A DNA stretch of 64,000 nucleotides. Source: Botrytis cinerea B05.10 (Eukaryota > Ascomycota > Leotiomycetes > Helotiales > Sclerotiniaceae). Below the pieces are notes generated by a model, which saw nothing but the letters and a program-made list of their open reading frames with translations, searched no databases and was not told the origin of the DNA. Location: positions 682,001 to 746,000 of the forward strand of contig NC_037315.1 in the NCBI RefSeq assembly GCF_000143535.2, read 5' to 3'. The translations under genes were made by a program, and so were the position numbers. Numbering within the stretch: position 1 is the first letter of the stretch; the number at the start of each line of letters is the position of its first letter. Below are positions 48,633 to 59,465 of this stretch, one piece after another.

Positions 48633-50980
48633 TCACAATGCTCGACTGAGTATCCTCTCAGTCAATATCCTACAGACCCTGCTCTTCAACTTTGTACCAT
48701 TAACCCATTGTATCTTACTATACTTCCATAAGTCTCTAATGATCTCGACTATATTCTCCCACTTTCTCTCATCTCCCTTCATCACTGTCTCCAATCGATC
48801 GTCGCCTAGTAAGATGGTAAATTTCAAGCCGTCAACTTTAAGCATATTGACACCCGCTCTCTGAGCAAAAAGGGAGATAAAGGAAGATAGAGAAAAATCT
48901 TCAAGGACTTTGATATTGACTCTGAGGGGGTTCTCGTAATCGAAGTTTTGCTTCGACAGAAAGATGAAGTCTATGTCATTCGAGAAAGTTGCAAGTGGAA
49001 GATCATCTTCGGATGCCGACTCGTCTGTCGTTTGAGTTATGGGTTGAAGTGGTGTAGTGAACAGTGGAGAGGACTTGGGGTCTGTGGAACCCGGTTGAAA
49101 TCGTGTAGACAAATGATCGGAAAATGGTGAGTAGGATGACAAGAATCCACTGCGCGGATTCGAAGCTGAATAGGGCTCTGATTTGATTTCAGCTTCGCTT
49201 GATATAGCTGTAGGACTGATCGGTCTCGTCGAATTCAACTTAGAGTTGCTCGTCTCAGGGCTGCACATGGTGGCCAGAGTTGTTGTTGCCGTCGCATGTG
49301 CTGAACCATCCTGAAATTTCAATTGATTAGAATAGGTCACTTTGATAATGAATCGATATCTTACTTTGAGAAATCGAGATTTCTCCTTTAAGTTACTTTG
49401 ACCTCTATCCACCTCTTTTCCTTTGTCCCTTATGATGGGAGGTCGATTGACATTAGATGTTGAAAGTCTTCGATTCTTTGCCACGTTAACTTCTCTATCC
49501 ACATCATCACCTAGTGTTGTTGATTGGAAAGTTCGTTTTCGTGATAAATTCACTGAGCCTTTGGGATCTGATGAGCGTTGTTGACATGTGATTGTAAGCT
49601 CATCGCGGTCTGGAGATACAGAAATCTCGTAAACACCTCGACGGTGTGTGTTTGAGAACTCAGTCTCTTCACTGATTCCCTCGGAAGGCTGGTCCCAAAT
49701 GTCCAATCTCTGCTCCCATGCTGCGTCTAACTCCTGTGTTCGTGACGTTCTGTCGCCACTGTGATTGCGGAATAATAATTTTTCGACAACCAACGCATCG
49801 GCCAACTCTCCCACCCGGGCTTGAAGACGACCCTTTAGTATCTTGTCATGTATCTTGTTTGCAATCACTGGCTCGTCCTTAAAGAGGCGAACGAAATTCA
49901 GCAAACTCATGTTCTGATCTGTATTGTAATATAAGAATCCATGCATAAATCTGAGAATGTATGTATCAGGCTCAAGGCCTCCTTGGGCCGTCCAGGAGAA
50001 TTCCTCATTTTCCAACCATTGTGGCGAAACAAATTCGGCCATCATCTTCTTGTCGTCCATTGGTTTTATGTTACGAATATGAACAGCGCATATTTCTTGA
50101 TTGCAAGTATTCCTGGATTACAGCAACAATTAGCTTCAACAGACTTCCAAATCTCAACTTGAAGATTGACGGGTTACCTTTTGACATACTTTAGTTCTCT
50201 CAATTTACTATTATCAATAGTTCGCCTGACCGATCTCATTGCTGAAGATTTGGCGATGGTATTAAAAGTTGCGCCAGCTTTTGAACATTCTTGGCCAGTC
50301 TTTGGGTGTTGAGTTCGTCTTAGTGGGTTTTGATGTCCCGGAGTGGCCAAGAGTTCGTCATCCGAATCCAGACCTCTTCTACGATCCAGACTATTCTGTT
50401 GGGCTTCCTATCGAGGCGTCAGTCATAGAAATGAACATCAAATTTTTTACTTGATTGCACAAACCTTTCGCTGACGGCTCTTGAAATAGTAATGCATTTT
50501 CCATGCGAAAATATGGGTAAGTGACTTCAAGATTCTAGCCATAAATTATTAAGTCATTGTCACCGTACCGAAGAATTCGCAAGACACTCACTTTATCTTA
50601 TCATTTTCCCATTTAAGCCGGCGATAGTTGCCATCCAACACCTCTGGCCATAGAAACTCGGCTGTTTTCTTGTCTGCACAAAATGATTCTGCCAATTTTC
50701 TCGCCTCCGGGTGCTTTTTCGACATGACTTTTAATGGTGGAATGTGAATAGATTTGGCAAAGACGTTAATCTTCTTCTTTAATTCTGAGCCAGCGGCAGG
50801 ATAAAATCCTAACGATTTGAATAAATCTTGGATCCTTTTGTCTTTGCCTTTTGATGCTGTTGTGCTCCTGCTTCTCTTTTCGGAAAGAACAGATTTTGCT
50901 TGCAATGTTGACGACACCGTCAGCAATATCACTGCCCCAGAATTTCCGAGAAGACAAAGAAAAAGTAAAAATTTCAACAC
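48633..50980 (-). CDS. Short member of the convergent paralog pair, unknown function
   Basis: Five exons: 50592-50980, 50464-50533, 50190-50407, 49365-50112 and 48633-49310, phases 2, 0, 2 and 0, about 700 residues. Residues 50-130 (KRIQDLFKSLGF, KKHPEARKLAESFCAD, AEFLWPE, KWENDKI) resemble the start of the gene at 40686, and the first intron interrupts both proteins at the same point in the same phase. A middle block (ILRFMHGFLYYNT, RLQARVGELADALVVEKLLF) and the C-terminal 115 residues (FSLSSFISLFAQRAG, MKGDERKWENI) also correspond. The linker is short and Ser/Arg/Lys-rich. The last intron (49311-49364) is 54 bases and in frame, so retention would add 18 residues. The first Met (50980) gives a hydrophobic start MLKFLLFLCLLG, absent from the paralog; the true start may differ. 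Function unknown. Confidence 0.8.
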
Positions 50981-53055
50981 AATAGATCCAAAGATCTGAA
51001 CGAAAGCGTGGAAGGGAGAATGCTAAGCCCTTTTGTAACTTCTGGACTATGCTCTTCAATTTTTAGCGAGGTGTGTTAGTACCATGAGCACGTTTTATTA
51101 TTAGAATATACCAAGCATTATGAATAAGAAATAGCGTTTTATTAACTTTCTTACTAGATTCAGGTGCTTCTTGTGAAAAGTCAGACAAATCATGTAACTA
51201 ATGTGATCCAAGGTGTTCAGTTTGTTGGTTTCTAGAAAGTTCAACAGACCGATTTTACTCTTAACGAATCTGCCTTACTAGGAAGGCCAAGAATATTCAA
51301 CGATCTGCTTCTTATGGTTGAGACTATAACTCTCTAGAAAATTGCTCTTCTACTATCGATTGCGTTTCCTATCAAACAGCTGGACCTTTGTAGATGTCTT
51401 AATTATGAAGAGAAGTGATATAATACATATAGCCAGAGGATAGGCGGCGCTAGCAACTAGTTACATATACAATAATAAGGGTCTGATATTTACAATCATA
51501 ATTACATACCATCATCTAATCCAATGGATTGAAACACTAGCAATAAGTCCTGTATGAAAAACAAAAGATTGAGAGACTATGTGGTGATATATGATATTCC
51601 AGAGTATAATTGCAATAAAATAATGGGAGTGTCCAAACACTAAAATGGATGTCTCGAATATAATTGTGGACAAGATGGTGTTGTCAAATAATGTGCCATT
51701 TTTTAAAGTCTTTGTTCTCTGCCTGCAGCCAGCCTCACGCCCTGTAGCTTCCCGCAATCATGAATCTCTTCGGAAACTAATTGACAAGCAATCTTTCGTG
51801 CTCAAATGAAATGTGATCAACATCGAAACTTCGCATTGACCTGCCTTCAACTTCGTCACTACTAGAATAAGTATTGGCACGGCACAGTGCATAATCTCTT
51901 TCATCATAATAGACGGGGATACCGTCGGCACTCATATTGGCTTATTTTTATTTCATACATTTTCGGCTCGTGTGAGCAGCCACCTTAATGGGAGGAGCAA
52001 CTGTTTGAACTAATGTTAACATGTCCAGTTTCCACAAAGATGGCTGAGGTGCCACTTCTTGATGATGGATCCATCTTTCTACCGTTTAGTCATTGTATGA
52101 ACAAGGATTTTGGAAACTATACCAAAGTTTAGGGCAAGACTGTATTTACCAGCGTGATCCTGCTAGATGAAAGTTTCTGCATACTGCCGCAAGTACGCTA
52201 TGTACCAATGGGAGTAGGTGACTGGATAGACTGCGAGTCCACTATGTCCCTCCCGTTCCTCCTGTTCCTCCTGTCGTGCTTCTTCCCCATTATGAACGAA
52301 AAATAGACAATATACCCACGCCCCCTTCTCAATACTGCTGACTACCAGAGTAACTCTGTAGCTATAACACATAGAAACTGTACTGAGAGATGTCCTATCA
52401 TCTTCTTGAGTTAATCACTGCCACCACTACCACCGACACAATGGGATTTTTTTGCACTATTTGAATTTCTCTTCTATCATCCTTAAACCCTGCACCTGAG
52501 CGAAGCTGCACGCCCATCTTCCCCTCCACTCTTTCTCGCTTCCCCCATGCATGATACTTAATGTTATACAGCCGATCCAACGGATTCAGATTCTATCCTT
52601 CTGTGATTCTATCAATAATTCTTCTATCATTTTTTTCGATCGAATTCCCTCACTTGATCTCGGTACTCTTATTTAATTCAACATCCCATTTCAACATTAT
52701 ATAAACTTCTTGAAAATAAAAATATTCTAAACATTCTAAACACTTGATCTATAACCAACCATACTCTAGATCGGTAATCAGTATACAACAAATATCCAGA
52801 AATGGCAATATTAGAAAGTACTAACTGTCATTGACTTGATACCTATTGAAAACCAAACCTTTGTGCACTTCATATTATCCCTCCCCGTGTACTAAGAGTA
52901 CTGACTGTAATCAACCAAAACGGTTATCCATGTTCAACTCCTCTCTAACCATCCACGTTACATATCCATTGTTTGTATTTCATATCATTATGAAGACGAT
53001 ATCTCCTCACTTTCCTCTACTTCATTCCCTTGTTTTCCTGAAACTTTACCTTTCT
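50981..53055. other. Gene-free AT-rich spacer
   Basis: 2.1 kb holding the presumed promoter of the paralog at 48633-50980 and 3' sequence of the coiled-coil gene at 53056. Frames on both strands are short and without motifs. Confidence 0.5.
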
Positions 53056-54171
53056 TCACCCTATACTCTCCTTTATGAGTGGAAGCAGACCTCTATCTAA
53101 GTAATCCTCCCAAATTATCTTTTGACACTTTTTATTTCCGGTATCTCTCTTCGCCTCGTCCTCTTTAAAAGCTGTATCCCATTCTCGAACTAATTTCTGG
53201 ACTTCAGACTTTTGTTTTCGAACGCAACTTTTGTGATCAGAGGATGCTTTGTTCATTGTAGCTGATTGTATGTCTTGAAGACCGCGCACTGCTGATAACC
53301 ATGAATTGAAAGGCTTAACACAAGTATCGGCATAATGGTTGTGAAAAGCTGACCCGCGGTCATCCAAGATATTATAAACTTGGTTTTCGCCAGTCTTGTC
53401 CGCGTCAAGTAGAAGTTTGGTTTCATTCTTTGGTACTCCGTATATCGTATCGAAAAGAATATCAAAAAAGTCGGGATATTCGCAGGCTAGCATCAACACT
53501 GTGTTCAAATCAGGTTCATGTGCCGAGTAGTTTCGTTTCTTTCTAGCGATTGCCATCCACTTTGGCTCATTTTGTTGCTGCTGCTGAAGGGGTACACGGG
53601 ATGACGTCATTCGAATTAGTCGATTTCGCATGCTGACTGTCTCTCCGATATATCCTTGCTTCTTCTCTCTATATGTTTTCTTCTTATCTCTTTCCAGCCT
53701 CTCGATTATTTGATCCGAGACTCTTTTTGACTCCTCTGAATCTCTTTTCAACTCCTCAGTATCTATTTTCAACAGCTCAATATCTCTTTTCGACTCTTCA
53801 GTACCTCTTTTCAACTCCTCAATATCTGCTTCCATCCCCTCCATTTTTTTTTCAAATGCGAGATTCAATATATTGTCAAGGCTGGGATTGTTTGTGATTA
53901 TCTTCTCGTGTGTAATAGTATCTGTGTGGCGAACCAATTCCATTCTGTCCACTTGTTCCTCGACCTTTGGTTTAATTGACTTAAAATGACCCTTTCCAAA
54001 TAGCTTGAAGTCTTCATGACCGAGAGAAAGGTTTCCTAGGAGATGATGCGTGGGGCGATGATGAGGCAGTGGTATTTTTGCACTGGTTGTTATAATAATG
54101 GTCCTGAGTGTAGATGGTCCCGATGAAATATGTGTGTCTTTGGTCGTGTTTGTATTTGAGTTTGTATTCAA
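53056..54171 (-). CDS. Coiled-coil protein with internal heptad repeat, unknown function
   Basis: Single open frame of 371 codons. Residues 1-50 are Asn/Thr/Ser/His-rich. Residues about 107-165 form a coiled coil whose core is a nearly exact seven-residue repeat, EELKRGT-EESKRDI-ELLKIDT-EELKRDS-EESKRVS, coded by a 21-base tandem repeat at 53692-53823. A poly-Gln patch (VPLQQQQQNE) and then a globular region of about 170 residues follow (LNTVLMLACEYPDFFDILFD, LLLDADKTGENQVYNILDDR, IIWEDYLDRGLLPLI). I do not recognise the family. No intron signal is needed, and the uninterrupted frame with sensible amino acid composition supports a real gene. The neighbour at 54902 is divergent, 0.7 kb away. 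Confidence 0.7.
   Translation of the reverse strand: MNTNSNTNTTKDTHISSGPSTLRTIIITTSAKIPLPHHRPTHHLLGNLSLGHEDFKLFGKGHFKSIKPKVEEQVDRMELVRHTDTITHEKIITNNPSLDNILNLAFEKKMEGMEADIEELKRGTEESKRDIELLKIDTEELKRDSEESKRVSDQIIERLERDKKKTYREKKQGYIGETVSMRNRLIRMTSSRVPLQQQQQNEPKWMAIARKKRNYSAHEPDLNTVLMLACEYPDFFDILFDTIYGVPKNETKLLLDADKTGENQVYNILDDRGSAFHNHYADTCVKPFNSWLSAVRGLQDIQSATMNKASSDHKSCVRKQKSEVQKLVREWDTAFKEDEAKRDTGNKKCQKIIWEDYLDRGLLPLIKESIG
53692..53823 (-). repeat. Tandem 21-base repeat coding a heptad coiled coil
   Basis: Units vary around a core read on the minus strand as GAGGAGTTGAAAAGAGATNC or GAAGAGTCGAAAAGAGATNT. Their translation is E-E-L/S-K-R-D-x. Each unit is one heptad, so copy-number change would lengthen the coiled coil without breaking the frame. 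Confidence 0.75.
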
Positions 54172-54901
54172 GACTAAATTAAATGTTGATCTAGACTGCT
54201 GTACCGTTCAAAAAGCTCGAGCCATGGCTGAACTCTTAGCCACAAAGCAAGTGGTTTGGGCCAAAGTGAATTTGTAGAGTGGAGATTTGTTTTAGATTTC
54301 GACAACCATATGGATCTTATAGGTTGGCGGTAGCAAAGTTTTGTTGAACACTGGGTGAGTTCAAGAATAGCAGATGCGCTGCAAAGGAAGGCCGTAGGCG
54401 AGTATTACGCACTCTCACCTCAATGGAAACGATGTGTGATATTTCCAGCCACCGAGAACATCAAAAGACGAACGTGAAATGAGTCTGTGGCGAAATTTAA
54501 AGTCGGGATTTGCTAGAAGGGTTTCTTTGACTGGTCTTGACAAAGAATCAGGAGTCGAGGGGGCGAATCACGTGTCTCGTCATTTATCGCGCCTTCCCTT
54601 GTTGTCGTTCCTTCCCTGCTTTACTCTTTCATTAATAAACTTCACTTTACCTGCTGGGTAGCATATACTCTTTATCTTCGATGACTATATAAGTAATCGA
54701 TAACTTCTATATTTCTTCTCCAGGTCATTGAGCCCAACTATTGTAGTTTCGGAACGACGACGATCTGGTCATATAGAAGTGATCAACATCACTTTTGTTA
54801 AATGCGAAAATAATTCCGTTTTGGCTCTTCGTGAGCATCTTTTCATCTTTTCGTTTTCAGGAATCAAACTTTCGTCTGAAGACCATCAGCCAACAGGCAA
54901 G
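54172..54901. other. Divergent spacer
   Basis: 730 bases between two genes transcribed away from each other, so it should carry both promoters. A short frame near 54360 reads RIADALQRKA, but nothing around it supports a retroelement. Confidence 0.5.
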
Positions 54902-56187
54902 ATGTTCAAATTTCAATTTCAGGTTCCGGCGCCCTGTCAGAATTGTCGTCGTTTTCATTACGGATACTGTCATGATGCCCCGAGACAATGCTGGCGTTGT
55001 AATGATTACAACCACATCGAACGCTATTGTCCACGTCGTCGTACAAGATGGCCTCGCGATCAAGCACTGCCAGGAACTCGTCAATGGTGTGATTACCACG
55101 GCTTGAGTACTGATCCTACGCTTCGGTGAGTACACAATTGACAATTGTATTTAACATCCAAGAATACCACTGACGTTCCTTCTCCATAGGACTAAAGTTC
55201 TCAACGCATTGAAGGTTTCCCCAAGCTGCAATATTTACATTGATGATCATTGTATCTACAAAGGTTGTGTAGAGCATCATTTCCGGCGAGAAGAAGTAAG
55301 AGGCAGACCTTTGGCAGAGAGAATGACTCGCCGTAGATCCAGGTGAGTAGCTCTCATGAATCGTAAAGACCGAAACATTGATTCAAACAGATCTCCTGGA
55401 CGAGAGCAAGTAAAGCGAGGTAGATCTCGTTCACCAATTCGTCGAAGTTCGCCGTCACAAATGGAAAGACAGTTCAGGCCTCAGAGACAGGTCTCCCCAG
55501 TTCGTCCAGTACGTGGACGACCTAGAAGCCCATTACGACAGCCAAGACAATCACCACCACACACACCAATGCGACCTCGGGGACGATCTCCAGTTTTCGG
55601 TATCAATGGGGCTACTAACCGTCAAAATAATACTGCAGCCGCAGATTTCAAGAATTTCCAGTCTTCGTATTTACAGAATCAAGGCTTGTCTGCCAGCCAA
55701 AAGCAACTACCAGAGCAGAATATGCAGCAAAGCATCGGAAGTGTGGTTTCTTCAAATATAGCCAATCTCAACCCATTTCCAGCTTCTCAGGCCCCATTTG
55801 GCACAGTATCGGCAAATGCACCCCTACAAGAAACCGAAAAGGGTGGCTTTATTCATAGTATTGTCGCTCTTCAACAGCCACTTCAAAACGTGCCTTCAAA
55901 GGGACAAGACAACGAAGAGGTGTACGTCGAGGATCCATATTTCGTACTAGGAGTCAGAGAAGAAGCTCTCGAGAGGGAGTACGTCTGCAAATTCATTTCG
56001 AATTTGCCAAATGCAACTGTGCTAACACTGGAACAGGATTCTCGAGGCCTACCAAAAGCGTATGTGGGAAGTTGAGCTTGAACGAGTCGCAGACACAGAA
56101 TACACAGAAGCTCCTGGACCAGATAATGTTTGGGATCAGAGTGTAGCCATATTGCGAGCGGCGAAGAAGAAACTTGTGGGTTACTGA
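54902..56187 (+). CDS. Zinc-knuckle protein with RS/RGR-rich region
   Basis: Four exons, 54902-55125, 55190-55342, 55391-55978 and 56037-56187, all introns phase 2, 371 residues. The N-terminus has two Cys/His knuckles in a row: CQNCRRFHYGYC (a shortened CX2CX3HX3C) and CWRCNDYNHIERYC (canonical CX2CX4HX4C), followed by more Cys and His (CDYHGL, CNIYIDDHCIYKGCVEHH). Exon three begins with an Arg/Ser/Pro-rich tract (GRSRSPIRRSSPS, RGRPRSPLRQ) like the RS domains of splicing factors. The C-terminal part is disordered, then acidic and helical (REILEAYQKRMWEVELER). The last intron has a perfect GCTAAC branch point. RNA binding or mRNA processing is inferred from the knuckle plus RS layout; the family is not one I can name. 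Confidence 0.85.
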
Positions 56188-56948
56188 GGCTTTCGAGGTT
56201 CCGGGTTGATACGAATGTACCCTGACTTTATTTGGCTCTTGTAACGAAGATGAGAGGTTATCACACGAAAATTTGGGAATGGTATGTGGGATGTTATATT
56301 TGTGAATAAATACTGATGTGGTTGAATCTGATTGACAGGCTGTAAAGGGATATGAGAAAAACGAGTTGACAAGATAGATGACCAGAATTTAGTTTTGCAG
56401 AATATAGCTTTGCAGATTATGGCTCGTATTTAGTTTTAACGGCTATACCGCTAGACAGTACCTTGTGAAACCTTTGCCAATACCCTAAGTATGCCATCAC
56501 TCATTATAGTATCTGAACATCACTTGAGCCTGGCGCTTAAGCGCAAAATAACATGCATACATTCATTTGATTGAAGCGTGCATCCCAAATTCAGAGGGTA
56601 GTAATACTGGCTGTTTGTTCCTCGAGTCGACAATAGTGTCAATCGTGTCATTCAAGATAAGAAGACGGTCGATAGAACTTCTAAGTAGGCATCATATACC
56701 ATAGTTATTGTAAGCGACATACCCCAGTCAAGCATGGTTTAACATTTTGTGACACACTCAGGGTATCCAGGAAACACATGGGAATTATTGAATGAAATGC
56801 CACGATCCAAACCCTGTTGTAAGCAACTTGCTAAACTGGTTAAAAATCTTGGGCGTAGTGTCCTAGGTACTACAAAATACCTCAGTGTGTTACTTGACTA
56901 TCTGTTACAACTTCGAACATGAACCGATGAGAAGTACCGCCTAGCTCA
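56188..56948. other. Convergent 3' spacer
   Basis: 760 bases between two converging genes; 3' UTRs expected. Nothing else seen. Confidence 0.55.
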
Positions 56949-58259
56949 TCAATCCGTTGAAAACCAGACACCTATTGGCTCTATCCCAAGTGGAGTCTCA
57001 TTTTCGAGATCCTCCATTGTTTCTATCACTGCAAGCGCATTAGCGCTGGCTTCTATGCAATATTAAAAATCAAAAGAAAATGGGGACTTACAGTCAATTA
57101 TATCTTGCCTTCCACTCTGAGTTGCATTCCAAGCCAGCCTAGAGCTAACCCTCACGCTCCTCAAAAATGGCAATCTTCCTTCTTCCACTGCATCGTAGAC
57201 TGCCCCAGCAGTAATATTAACCTCCGTGCCTGCTGTGCCGCTGCAATCCAAATCTAATATTCGCAAGGGGTGGCCGGGGGTAATATTTTCGAACAATGCA
57301 TCTGTGATAAAATCGGCAGATATTCGGAAAGCGGTTAAGGACGAGCACGCCAAAAGGACGTAGTCTAAGGCCCCAACACCCATACGATTCATCGGGTGTC
57401 GAATTGTTAGGTGTTGCAATTGAGGTCCCAGGTGCTCTAAGGTTTCTAAAAGTGCAGGAGCATACACCATACTGCAGTGTTGAATACTGAAACGTGAAAG
57501 TGTCGATGGGACATGGCGAAGATGAGTCCGAAGGAAGTGGTCATCGACTCCGCCTGCTAAATGGAGGCCTTGTAGCTTTGGTGGCCATTCATATACTTCG
57601 TCAATTCTGTCTTGATCACTATTCGAGGTTCGCGGAAAAAGTAATGTTTCGAGTTCTAGCAGTGTCTTGAGAGTTTGAAACAGTAAGCGGGTCGATATCG
57701 AAGCGGAGATCAAGGAAAGATCCAGGTATCGGAGTTGGGTACATTTGCTGAGAGCGGGGAAGGAGTTGATAGCGAATGAGGCCTGTGGTGCTACAAATTC
57801 GACAAGATTCCCCTTTAATCGGCCCAGTAAACGCGCAGTCAAGCTCCTAGAACTATTGTGAACTAATCCTCCCATATCAAGCCGGCGGACCAAAGGTGCG
57901 AGTGCGGATTGCCGTATATGTGCATTTTTGGAGGGGCAAACAGTGGCTACAAAGTTATTAAAGTTTGTGCCACTAAGATATGGTCGCTCATATAGAATAG
58001 CGATAGATGCCGAATACCAGATCCTAGATACCAGCGCGCATGAGTAGAAAGTGTATTGAGTATCCAAGCGATTAGGAATGTAAGATAGGATCTGAGAAAT
58101 TATCTCCATCGGGAGAAGGATCTCCTGCGCAGGAGCTTTACGATAAAGCTCTGCCATTGTTCCAGAAGCCAGCTTGGGCTCTGAATTTTGTGATCTAATG
58201 GATAACTTGAGAGGCTGCGACATCTCCACATTCCAATTACTCTGTGCGTCGAGAGCCAT
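56949..58259 (-). CDS. F-box protein with leucine-rich-repeat-like region
   Basis: Probably a substrate adaptor of an SCF ubiquitin ligase. The main exon 57092-58259 starts MALDAQSNWNVEMSQ and carries an F-box-like segment at about 45-95 (ILLPMEIISQILSYIP, FYSCALVSRIWYSASIAILY), followed by irregular leucine-rich repeats (LRYLDLSLIS, LQGLHLAGG, LQHLTIRHPM, LRILDLDCSG). Reading straight on, the frame stops in KSPFSFDF at 57063. A consensus donor (GTAAGT at 57091) and an acceptor at 57029, with GCTAAT branch point, remove 63 bases and add a second exon 56949-57028 coding LIETMEDLENETPLGIEPIG and a few more residues, which I prefer: 415 residues in all. Target unknown. Confidence 0.87.
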
Positions 58260-59465
58260 TATTTGGGGTCCAACGTCGAGGGTGCTTCAATGGTTCCTCA
58301 GTGGTCCGACCTTTCTGATCTTACAGCGCTGTTAGTGTTCGTGTTCCGGAATTATTCACGGCTTAAACAAAGAATTTGCCAATCTTTCAATGAAGCAGAG
58401 AGGAATCATTGTGATGGAAGCAAAATAAAGGTTTCGTATGGCAGATGATAGTATATTTTGTGGCTTCCGATATACAGGTAGCCTCGCCACAGCGTGTGAG
58501 GCTTTATTTCGGGAGGATTAGTCAGCCTTATCGCTTGCGGGTACTTTGACGACAATAACGTCATCTGGTACTGAACTCGAATCTAAGACTCGAAACTACA
58601 ACACCAACCGTAAGGACTAACATCTCATAGTCGTATCTTGGAAAGTCTCCTTCTTGGATGCAAACGACAAGTAATCCAAGATTCTCTTCTCAACCGTCGC
58701 ACGAAATTTCGGTCAAATCGCTCACAGCAAACATGTCAAACGTGCACCGAATACTCATCTCGTACAGACTCTTCACACTCCCAAACTAATTCCAATTTAC
58801 ATGTCTATAGGTATTTCATTCCACTGTGTCTGACCCCCAGTCAGTTCGCTCATGTGATCCACCTGAGCGCTATCCGTCGCGTTGTAGTCTATTGCAAGTT
58901 TCTTAAGAAGATAAAAAACACGAAAAAGACTTTCAAGAAGCAAAGCTAGCCGTGCTAATATCTGCTATGAGGTTAACAGACGGTACGAAAGGACAACTGT
59001 AGACTTGGACTTGCCATGAAATAGATATCACGTACCCTCCGCTTTATACTGCCCCATATGAATCCGGCAATACGAAAGAAAGTAGTTCAAGGACAACACA
59101 TACTACCTTGATGTCTCCTTTTCTATGAGAACCAAGCCGTCTTGATTTTGAGGTTGGGTTATGTTGCGCTCGAGACGGCAAAATCCTGGCCGCCTAAAAA
59201 GCTTGGACCTTGAGGCTCAATGATTTAGTTGCGAGTGACTTGCTCCAACCACAATTTATTTTCATATTGATATGAGGATGAGAAATATCGAGTTTCGGAT
59301 TTGCAAGAGAAGCAATCTTTGTTAAAGCGCATATCTAGAAAACAGGGAGACCTCACGATCTGGAAACCGAAAAGCACCTTTTCGAAGATTTGGAACAACG
59401 GTTGAAAAAGTCTGTGTTAGGCGCGTGTTGCGAGACGGAATTGAGAGAGTCAATTGTTGGAGATC
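58260..59465. other. Divergent spacer between F-box and Gemin2-like genes
   Basis: 1.2 kb that should hold both promoters. A plus-strand frame at 58638-58949 has no conserved feature and is not called. Confidence 0.55.

Noticed and set aside
54360..54480. Peptide RIADALQRKA resembling a retroelement RNase H/integrase junction
   Set aside because: Only a few residues match, the frame is short, and no reverse transcriptase, integrase or LTR sequence surrounds it.
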